Source of the DNA: Acidimicrobiia bacterium | Lineage (GTDB): Bacteria > Actinomycetota > Acidimicrobiia > Acidimicrobiales > Ilumatobacteraceae | Direction of reading: 5' to 3' | NCBI GenBank assembly: GCA_030425785.1 | Contig: JAUHYJ010000319.1 | Location: 1 to 5,084, forward strand | DNA: 5,084 nucleotides | In this document: positions 1 to 5,084 of the stretch, in pieces | Numbering within the stretch: the first letter of the stretch is position 1 | Layout of the letters: each line of letters opens with the position of its first letter | Made by a program: the position numbers and the translations under genes | The notes under the pieces: model-generated | What the model was told of the DNA's origin: nothing | Seen by the model: the letters and a program-made list of their open reading frames with translations, nothing else | Database searches by the model: none

Positions 1-798
1 GCAGAGTCGACGAAGCATGACGAGACACGACGCCCAGAGCAAACACGGGACCAGGAGCCAGATCTGTCCGGGCACGCTGCGGTAAGGAGCCAGAAGATCG
101 GCCGCGAAGAAGACCAGCCCCGCGACGAACAATGCCGTGAGCGTGACGAGCCGACGCATTGCTCGCTGGAAGACGCGACGGGTTCGGTCGATCTCGTCGC
201 GAGCACGCATCTCGTCGCGTGCTGCGGCTGCGAGCTCGTCCAGGGTGTCGTAGATGCGGCCGCCGCCGGCACCGCCACCGACGACGAGGACGATGGCTGC
301 CACTGCGGCGTCGGCGGTTGGGTGGGCGATGTCGTCGGCCAGCCGCCGAAGCGATTCTGGAAGGGGACTGCCCTGCCGACGGCGCAACAGGAAGTTGTGC
401 ATCGGGTCCCTGAGTGTGCCCGTGGTGTCCTCGGCAACGAGCTCGACCGCGTTCTCGATCGCCACGCTCGAACGGCGCACGACGTCGCGGAGCTGCTCGA
501 GCCACTGGGCGATCGCCTCAATCGTCTGACGGTCCCGCTTCGTGTCGTCGACCGAGAACAGCCATCGCCATGACCCTGCGAAGAGCCCTGCCGCAGCTGC
601 CGCAACGGGCCACTGTGTTACCGCAAGCACGACGAATCCCACGACGAACGCAATGACGATCGCACGACCGTCGCCGGGGGAGGACTGCAGAGGCCGTCGA
701 TTTCTGCTTGCCGCAGGATGGAACGCCAACCAGGTCGCGCCGACCCCAGCGGCACCGAGTGCGCCGGTGATGAGAGCGAGGACCAACGGCGAGCTCAT
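1..798 (-). CDS. tadB: TadB-like type II secretion F-domain membrane protein (3' end cut by window edge)
   Basis: The frame starts at ATG 798-796 and stays open to base 1, giving 266 residues with no stop, so the C-terminus is missing. I translated it by hand. Residues 5-27 form a hydrophobic N-terminal segment, and 47-76 form a second hydrophobic region that may hold two close segments. Residues about 88-212 are a cytoplasmic helical domain, followed by hydrophobic segments near 212-232 and 247-262. The helical part matches the T2SF (GspF/TadB) pattern: IAQWLEQLRDVVRRSS, then a GSPLPESLRRLADD stretch, then a glycine-rich loop followed by IYDTLDELAAAAR. The family forms the inner-membrane platform that the TadA/CpaF ATPase acts on during pilin assembly. 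The ATG overlaps the CpaF stop as ATGA, so translation is probably coupled. TadC would be expected next, beyond the left edge. TadB rather than TadC is chosen because of its place right after CpaF and its N-terminal membrane segments. Confidence 0.85.
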   Translation of the reverse strand, partial: MSSPLVLALITGALGAAGVGATWLAFHPAASRNRRPLQSSPGDGRAIVIAFVVGFVVLAVTQWPVAAAAAGLFAGSWRWLFSVDDTKRDRQTIEAIAQWLEQLRDVVRRSSVAIENAVELVAEDTTGTLRDPMHNFLLRRRQGSPLPESLRRLADDIAHPTADAAVAAIVLVVGGGAGGGRIYDTLDELAAAARDEMRARDEIDRTRRVFQRAMRRLVTLTALFVAGLVFFAADLLAPYRSVPGQIWLLVPCLLWASCLVMLRRLC

Positions 799-2144
799 CG
801 TCGGCCGCCCATCGTCTGCAGTGGCTTGTAGGTGTCCTCGCCGGACGACCACCAGCCGGTCGAGAACTCCGGGTCGTGGCGACGGAGGCGCCGCAGCATC
901 GCCGCCTGCGGTTCGTTGATCGGACGCGCCCGTTCGTCCGGCGCGAAGTCAGCGGCTCCGTAGAGCCGATGGAGCACGTACCGCTCGCCGGCGTTCTCCA
1001 CCGACGGAGCGACGATCTCGGACACCCAGCGACCCTCGATGTTGGTGCCTTCGAGCGCGACCACGAGGTCGATCGCCCGGTACACCTGCGTCTTCACATC
1101 CGGGGCGGCCTGGCCGGTGTCGGAAGCGATCAGATTGACGAGGTTGTCGAGCGCATCCTCCGCATCGCCCCCGTGCACGGTGCCCATCGCGCCCTGGCCG
1201 GTCTGCATCGCACGAACCAGCGGCGCACCTTCGGCACCTCGGACCTCACCGACGATGATCCAGTCGGCCCGCGTACGCATCGCTGGGCGCATGGCCTCCG
1301 CCGGGGTGTAGCCCTTGGAGTCGATCGTCGTCGGGAGACGCTCCTGGTAGGCGATCACGTAGGGGTGCTTGCCCATCTGCAAGACGTTGAGCTCGAAGTC
1401 CGACTCGATCGTCGTGATCACAGCCGACGCGTCGATCTCGGAGATCGTCGCTCGAAGCCACGTGGTCTTTCCCGATCCCATCGGCCCGACGAACAAGATG
1501 CCCAGCCCGGCAGCGACCGCTGTCCGCAGTAGCTCGACGATGCCCGCATCGGCTGCGCCGCGGTCGTACAGCTCGTCGAGTGACGCACCGAACAGCGCGG
1601 CCCGACGGATGGCGATGTAGGGGCGCTGCACCGGGTCGAAGCCTCCGGCGTGGAATCGGACGCCGGGTTCGAGCTCGAAGTCGACCTCGTGGTTCTCGAT
1701 GTTGAAGGGACGCCCGTGCGACACCGCCACGTCATAGATGACCCGCTCCAGATCGCGATCCCGAGAGACCAACGGTGGCCACTCCTCGATCGTTCCGTCG
1801 AGTTGCTCCACTCGAACTGGGGCGGACCCGAACACGAGAATGTCGGTCACGTTCGGGTCTCGCAGCGCCCCCATCAGCTTCGGGATCGTGAAGAGCGCAG
1901 AGATCACCTGCTCGATCAGGGCGCGCTCATCGCTGTCGGACATGGGGGCCGTGCGCGTATCGCGACGACGCGCCGCCAACTCGGGGAGGATCTCGCGTTC
2001 GAGTACGAGACGAGTGCGTTCCTCTCGGAGTTGCGTTTCCTCGGTGGTCTCATTTCGCGCCTTGACCGGGAAGCGGTCCCCGAAGTCACGACGGATCTCG
2101 TTCGCAAGAGCCTCGAGTTCGGTGGGGGCGAGCGTGCTGCCCAT
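795..2144 (-). CDS. cpaF: CpaF/TadA-family pilus assembly (secretion) ATPase
   Basis: This 449-residue protein is a hexameric-type traffic ATPase of the VirB11/GspE superfamily, CpaF/TadA branch. It should power pilin export or assembly from the cytoplasmic face. Seen in order: a charged helical N-terminal part (about 6-62); the N-terminal domain with LRDPNVTDILVFG (94-106) and the RPYIAIRRA stretch (174-182); Walker A GPMGSGKT (220-227); an acidic TIES motif (245-248); Walker B-type DWIIVGEVRG (294-303); and a His box GTVHGG (321-326). Length is normal for the family. I start at ATG 2144-2142, whose A is shared with the upstream TGA (TGATG). A purine-rich GGAGGGGG lies 10 bases upstream. A longer in-frame start at 2279 would add 45 arginine- and proline-rich residues encoded inside the upstream gene and is unlikely. 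The stop overlaps the next gene's ATG by four bases. The His box reads HGG where many relatives have HAN. Confidence 0.96.
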   Translation of the reverse strand: MGSTLAPTELEALANEIRRDFGDRFPVKARNETTEETQLREERTRLVLEREILPELAARRRDTRTAPMSDSDERALIEQVISALFTIPKLMGALRDPNVTDILVFGSAPVRVEQLDGTIEEWPPLVSRDRDLERVIYDVAVSHGRPFNIENHEVDFELEPGVRFHAGGFDPVQRPYIAIRRAALFGASLDELYDRGAADAGIVELLRTAVAAGLGILFVGPMGSGKTTWLRATISEIDASAVITTIESDFELNVLQMGKHPYVIAYQERLPTTIDSKGYTPAEAMRPAMRTRADWIIVGEVRGAEGAPLVRAMQTGQGAMGTVHGGDAEDALDNLVNLIASDTGQAAPDVKTQVYRAIDLVVALEGTNIEGRWVSEIVAPSVENAGERYVLHRLYGAADFAPDERARPINEPQAAMLRRLRRHDPEFSTGWWSSGEDTYKPLQTMGGRR

Positions 2145-2899
2145 CAGCCCGTCACCCCCTCCATGAGCCGATCGACCGTTGAGCGTGCAGCGGCCGGCAG
2201 GTCGCTGCGCCGGATGGCGCGGTGATCGAGCGAGCCGCCTCGGTGAACGTGGTCGACGACCTTGGGATCCCACGGCCACCAGCCGACGAGTCGGTCGCCC
2301 AACTCACCCGCGACGGACGGCCCGAACCGCTCAGCCGCCAGGGTCGGAGCGTCGACGACGACGAGCCGGGATGTGTCGAGCGACAGGCCCGCAACGCCGG
2401 GCGCCGACTGGCCCTTCGCATCCATCCACGCCACCGTCGACGTCAGTGCCGCCGGTTCCGGTGAGGTCACCATCACGAGCGTGTCTGCTCGCTCGACGAT
2501 CTGCCATGCCGGCACATCACCGCCGCGAAGCGAACCGACGTCGACGACGACGAGCCCGTCGAGCCGACGAAGGCCGTCCAGCCACGGCCGCCGGGGCGAC
2601 GCAACCGCGGACCAGGCCTTGAACGAATCCCACGGTGCAGTGACGACGCGGATCTGTCCGAGTGGGCGAGAGGCGTACTCGAGGAGGCGATCGGGACGAT
2701 CGTGGTGTGGCCCGAACGCCACCGCGCCGAGCGAGTCGACGCCGGACAGATCCGGAGCCCGACTCGTGAGAACCCCGCCGCCCGGATCCGCCTCCACCAA
2801 CCACGCAGGACGCCCGTCCAGGGCGCCAGCAGCCGCGAGCAGCAGCGCGGTCGTTGACGCGCCGACGCCGCGCCACGAACCGACGGCCACGATCGTCAC
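2144..2899 (-). CDS. CpaE/TadZ-like ParA/MinD-superfamily protein with degenerate Walker A
   Basis: This 251-residue protein has the fold signature of a MinD/ParA-type ATPase. A P-loop-like segment GSWRGVGASTTALLLA is at 7-22, WLVEADPGGG at 33-42 corresponds to the usual VDADP strand, LVVVDVGSL at 116-124 is Walker B-like with Asp120, and LVMVTSPEPAAL at 141-152 matches the switch-proximal strand. The C-terminus (about 205-245) has the WWPWDPKVVDHVHRGG pattern typical of the superfamily's last domain. In Tad systems CpaE/TadZ proteins place or anchor the pilus machine, which fits its position just before CpaF. Both lysines of the deviant Walker A are absent: Trp9 sits at the signature-lysine position and Ala14 at the P-loop lysine. 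GVGAST-type loops occur in CpaE relatives. The receiver-like N-terminal domain common in CpaE is absent. The GTG start at 2899 overlaps the upstream stop as GTGA, with GGGGG seven bases upstream. Reduced or lost ATP hydrolysis is inference. Confidence 0.85.
   Translation of the reverse strand: MTIVAVGSWRGVGASTTALLLAAAGALDGRPAWLVEADPGGGVLTSRAPDLSGVDSLGAVAFGPHHDRPDRLLEYASRPLGQIRVVTAPWDSFKAWSAVASPRRPWLDGLRRLDGLVVVDVGSLRGGDVPAWQIVERADTLVMVTSPEPAALTSTVAWMDAKGQSAPGVAGLSLDTSRLVVVDAPTLAAERFGPSVAGELGDRLVGWWPWDPKVVDHVHRGGSLDHRAIRRSDLPAAARSTVDRLMEGVTG
2155..2162 (-). promoter_or_regulatory. Shine-Dalgarno sequence supporting the cpaF start
   Basis: On the minus strand this reads GGAGGGGG and ends 10 bases before ATG 2144. 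It lies inside the last codons of the preceding CpaE-like gene. It supports the internal ATG over the longer in-frame start at 2279. The spacing is slightly long, which suits re-initiation at the TGATG junction. Confidence 0.55.
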
Positions 2900-3555
2900 T
2901 CGTCAGCCCCCAACGGACGAACCACGAGCACCAGCTCGTCGGTTCCTGCCCAGGCACCAACGAGCGCAGCGTCAGAATCGGCCACTGCCAGGGTCAGCGA
3001 CGCTTCGTCGGTCTCGGAGATCGACACGGCGACCACCCGCACAGGAACCACGGGCGGCGAGGCAGTCGACCGATCGACGATCGACACGGCGAGCGCCTCA
3101 TCGCCACGCTGGACTTCCTCCGGGTAGCGACCTGCCCGCAGCACCGCTCCCACCAGACGCTCGCCGACGAAGGTGTCGGGCGCGTTCGTCACCATCGACG
3201 GGCTGAGCAGATCACCCGGCTCGAGGTCGACGACAGCGACAGCGCCCACGACCGCCTCCCGTTGTGACGCGACATAGATGCGGCCGAATCCGTCGTCGTT
3301 CGACACGCCGGTGACGCCGATCGCAGAGTCTGGGATCGGTTCGCCGGCCGCAACCGGCTCCACGATCGTGAGCGCGTCGGTGCGGTCCGATGCCGATGAC
3401 ACGGCCCACAGCACGATCATCACGATGAGGACGAACGTCCCCGCAGCCACGAGCAACCACGGCAAACGCACCTTCGGACGAGGCGCCTTTGGCCGGATCG
3501 GAGTATCCCGCCGGACCTCGGTGGACGGACGCCGGCTGCGCTCGGTCACGGACAT
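2896..3555 (-). CDS. SAF-domain single-pass membrane protein, CpaB/RcpC-like
   Basis: This 219-residue protein begins with a basic, proline-rich cytoplasmic stretch (1-31). A single membrane helix follows at about 32-53 (LPWLLVAAGTFVLIVMIVLW), and the rest should lie outside the membrane. The pattern VVGAVAVVDLEPGDLLSPSM (102-121) is the SAF-domain signature (vGrva..di.aGe.l), followed by a strand-rich tail that includes LVGAVLRAGRYP and VPVRVVAVSIS. CpaB/RcpC proteins of Tad pili share this layout. In bacteria with an outer membrane they work with the secretin, while in actinobacteria the partner is not settled. ATG 3555 is chosen because AGGAG lies five bases upstream, overlapping the end of the previous gene. 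The stop overlaps the next gene's GTG by four bases. The family call rests on the SAF pattern plus the operon context. Beyond the SAF core the sequence is not distinctive. Confidence 0.82.
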   Translation of the reverse strand: MSVTERSRRPSTEVRRDTPIRPKAPRPKVRLPWLLVAAGTFVLIVMIVLWAVSSASDRTDALTIVEPVAAGEPIPDSAIGVTGVSNDDGFGRIYVASQREAVVGAVAVVDLEPGDLLSPSMVTNAPDTFVGERLVGAVLRAGRYPEEVQRGDEALAVSIVDRSTASPPVVPVRVVAVSISETDEASLTLAVADSDAALVGAWAGTDELVLVVRPLGADE

Positions 3556-3560
3556 GGCGA

Positions 3561-3565
3561 CTCCT
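3561..3565 (-). promoter_or_regulatory. Shine-Dalgarno AGGAG for the SAF-domain gene
   Basis: AGGAG on the minus strand ends five bases before ATG 3555, and its first A is the last base of the upstream TGA. It lies in the only non-overlapping junction visible in the operon, a 9-base gap, and is the best ribosome binding site in the window. Confidence 0.75.
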
Positions 3566-4587
3566 CACTCATTGACGTTCACCGCCACCAGTTCGCCGAC
3601 CCGGAACGTCGTCGGCGACGACGACCACACGTAGTCGGGTTGCGGCTCGACGGCGCCCGACGCCCAGAACGTGACTGCGAACGTCTGCCGAGCGGTGATC
3701 GTCACCTCACCCGGTCCGGGCGGAGTCCACTCGCAGGCACGGTTTGACCCCGGTTCGGCGAAGTCATCCAGGTCGGACGGCCGCTGCGGGAACTCGACCG
3801 CCTCACCGACCGGCAGTTGCGATCCAGCGACCACACACGACACGACGCCGGAGAACGGCTCCGACGGACGATCAGGATCGGGCTCGAAATCGACGAGAAA
3901 GTCCAGCGCAATCGGCTGGGCGATCAGGTACAACTCCCACCCACGCCAGAACTCGACGTTCGAACGCTGTGCATGCCACGCCGAGCCGTTGATCGCGAGC
4001 CAAGCGGGGCTGCGCACGACGAGGCCGCTCCAACGGTCGACCGCAGCGTTTTCGTACACGACCAGGCTGTCGAGCTGCAGCCCGTTGTAGAGGTTGGTCA
4101 GCCGAGGTCGAGGATCGAGCATGGGGTCGGTCGCCGGCACGAGGATGAGCCGCTTGAAGTTCGCGGACCAGAACGTGTCCGAGCAGTACACGCCGAATAT
4201 CCGCACGGCCTGCTCCAATCGAGGAGCGCCGTCTGGGTCGAATATTTCAGGATCAAACGGCAGCGGGTCGGGCACCAGGCCCTCGACGAAGAGCCACCTC
4301 GTCGAGCGGATCGGCCGGTACTTCTCGACGACATCCAACGTGTCTGGATCATCACCCGTAGCAACGCCGGTGCACTCAGCCGCTGGGCCGCCTCCGTGCT
4401 CTCTGAAGACCGATCCCTCCGGGATGCTGGTGTGCACGCCGATCCCGCCCGATGCAGTCCGGATGTGGACCTGACGGGAACCGGGAATGAGTGGCGGTCC
4501 GCCACCATCGTCAGGACCCGCGACGACCGGACTACCGACTGCGGCGAGCACCGCTGTCGAGCACAGGAGGAGTCGCCTCAGGTGCAC
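3565..4587 (-). CDS. exported hypothetical protein with four mature-region cysteines, Tad-operon associated
   Basis: I do not recognise a named family. From GTG 4587 the protein has 340 residues and starts with a clear signal peptide: His-Leu-Arg-Arg, a hydrophobic core LLLCSTAVLAAVG (6-18) and a plausible cleavage after VVA at 23. The mature part has cysteines at 72, 135, 251 and 285, enough for two disulfides. It is rich in Trp, Tyr and Phe in its middle (for example FWRGWELYLIAQ at 213-224) and ends in a beta-like stretch. There CEWTPPGPGEVTITARQTF (285-303) leads into VTFWASG and finally FRVGELVAVNVN. That C-terminal layout, Cys-x-Trp then a W/F strand then V-G-E-L/Q-x-V, resembles actinobacterial exported proteins of unknown function that I recall near Tad-like genes. 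An alternative GTG at 4623 would add 12 charged residues before the signal peptide. I prefer 4587, which overlaps the upstream gene by 10 bases. It is probably a surface component of the machine, which is inference. Confidence 0.85.
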   Translation of the reverse strand: MHLRRLLLCSTAVLAAVGSPVVAGPDDGGGPPLIPGSRQVHIRTASGGIGVHTSIPEGSVFREHGGGPAAECTGVATGDDPDTLDVVEKYRPIRSTRWLFVEGLVPDPLPFDPEIFDPDGAPRLEQAVRIFGVYCSDTFWSANFKRLILVPATDPMLDPRPRLTNLYNGLQLDSLVVYENAAVDRWSGLVVRSPAWLAINGSAWHAQRSNVEFWRGWELYLIAQPIALDFLVDFEPDPDRPSEPFSGVVSCVVAGSQLPVGEAVEFPQRPSDLDDFAEPGSNRACEWTPPGPGEVTITARQTFAVTFWASGAVEPQPDYVWSSSPTTFRVGELVAVNVNE

Positions 4588-5084
4588 GCCCGCTCGTCTC
4601 TCGTGAGCCGCTCCACGATCCACGTGCCGTCCATCCGGACGACCGAGGCGATCTGAGGGAACTCCTTCACGCCGCGCGTCTGCCCGTCGGCGAGACTCCC
4701 GTCAGCGTTGACGAACACGGTGCCGTCGAGCTGACAATCGAAGATGAACGCCTCGGTGTCAGACCGCGGGTCCGCGATCACGACCGGCCGCAAGACGATT
4801 CCGTCGGTGAGGTCGAGATGTTGGCCCGCCGACGCCGCCGGCCCCAGCACGTTCTCTGCCAGGCGTTGACCGCCGTCGGCCATAGCCGCGGCCAGTCGGT
4901 CCGAGGGCTCCGCCGACAACGGCTGCATCGACGCCTGCTCGTGGTACGCGGCTTGTGCCTCGGCGTAGGCCGCGAGGATGTCGCGGTCCTCGGGTAAGGG
5001 CGGCACGACGTTCGAGTCGTCTTCGACGGTCTCCGACGGCACGAAGAACCAGACGTTGTCGATCAGCTCGGCGATCTCCCCCGG
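4578..5084 (-). CDS. hypothetical protein, C-terminal part (5' end beyond window), possibly NTF2-like exported protein
   Basis: The frame is open from the right edge to TGA 4580-4578, giving 168 visible residues. The in-frame GTG at 5042 is probably not the start, because no ribosome binding site precedes it and the 14 codons to the edge also read sensibly (ELIDNVWFF). After an acidic, proline-rich linker there is a helix EDRDILAAYAEAQAAYHEQA. Strands follow, with GIVLRPVVIADPRSD and AFIFDCQLDGTVFVNADG, and the protein ends in a MDGTWIVERL strand and a Cys two residues from the terminus. A helix followed by strands, a central D-C pair and a final G-x-W-x-V strand resembles the NTF2-like domains of actinobacterial lipoproteins. 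That is a pattern match only. The missing N-terminus probably holds a signal or lipoprotein peptide. Its stop lies 10 bases inside the next gene, which ties it to the operon. Confidence 0.75.
   Translation of the reverse strand, partial: PGEIAELIDNVWFFVPSETVEDDSNVVPPLPEDRDILAAYAEAQAAYHEQASMQPLSAEPSDRLAAAMADGGQRLAENVLGPAASAGQHLDLTDGIVLRPVVIADPRSDTEAFIFDCQLDGTVFVNADGSLADGQTRGVKEFPQIASVVRMDGTWIVERLTRDERACT

Noticed and set aside
876..1532. Plus-strand open frame of 218 codons inside cpaF
   Set aside because: It lies opposite the conserved Walker B and His box region of CpaF. The product is His/Arg/Asp-rich, a typical reverse-strand shadow.
2145..2279. 45-residue N-terminal extension of CpaF from the upstream in-frame start
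   Set aside because: The extra residues are Arg/Pro-rich, unlike any CpaF N-terminus, and would overlap the preceding gene by 136 bases. The ATG at 2144 has a TGATG junction and a nearby purine-rich ribosome binding site.
2262..3206. Long plus-strand open frame of 314 codons opposite the CpaE-like and SAF genes
   Set aside because: It is an antisense shadow caused by high-GC codon bias. The product is Arg/Ser/Pro/Thr-rich with no recognisable motif, and it spans the junction of two well supported minus-strand genes.
4551..4587. Possible lipobox at Cys9 of the exported 340-residue protein
   Set aside because: The cysteine sits only nine residues in, at the start of the hydrophobic core, and the preceding LLL does not fit the lipobox consensus with a small residue before Cys. 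A normal signal peptidase I site after residue 23 fits better.
3817..4656. Plus-strand open frame of 279 codons opposite the exported protein
   Set aside because: Composition is rich in Arg, Asp and Glu with no domain, signal or ribosome binding site, and the minus strand has a clear signal-peptide protein in the operon frame.
5040..5042. GTG 5042 as the true start of the right-edge gene
   Set aside because: No ribosome binding site precedes it, the frame stays open to the window edge, and the protein would begin in a low-complexity acidic linker with no export signal.
1..5084. tRNA, rRNA, CRISPR, insertion sequence, inverted-repeat terminator or attachment site
   Set aside because: Nearly every base is accounted for by the six coding frames. 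I saw no direct repeat array, terminal inverted repeat, T-tract hairpin or RNA gene pattern.

Overview
The window is a fragment of a high-GC bacterial chromosome and is almost entirely coding on the minus strand. High GC, frequent GTG starts, an actinobacterial-style Tad/Flp ATPase module and secreted proteins with tryptophan-rich C-termini point to an actinomycete, possibly of the Acidimicrobiia type. The class-level guess is inference, as no 16S or other marker is present.

Read in transcription order (right to left), six genes follow each other head to tail. (1) 5084-4578 is the 3' part of a small protein, probably exported, with a C-terminal domain resembling the NTF2-like domains of actinobacterial lipoproteins. 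(2) 4587-3565 is a 340-residue exported protein with a signal peptide, four mature-region cysteines and an aromatic/beta-rich C-terminus. (3) 3555-2896 is a single-pass membrane protein with a SAF domain of the CpaB/RcpC class. (4) 2899-2144 is a CpaE/TadZ-like ParA/MinD-superfamily protein with a degenerate Walker A. (5) 2144-795 is a CpaF/TadA secretion ATPase with intact nucleotide-binding motifs. (6) 798-1 is a TadB-like type II secretion F-domain membrane platform protein, cut by the left edge.

The junctions are overlaps of 10, 4, 1 and 4 bases and one 9-base gap, so this looks like one translationally coupled operon that starts beyond the right edge and continues beyond the left. No promoter or terminator is expected inside, and I see none. 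No stretch of even 20 bases lacks a gene.

The inferred machine is a Tad-type pilus or pseudopilus assembly apparatus. CpaF drives it from the cytoplasm, TadB is the membrane platform, the CpaE-like protein probably places or anchors it, and the SAF protein and the two exported proteins act outside the membrane. The prepilin, TadC, TadE/F and prepilin peptidase are not in the window. The least explained parts are the two exported proteins at the head of the visible operon and the ATPase that lacks both Walker A lysines.
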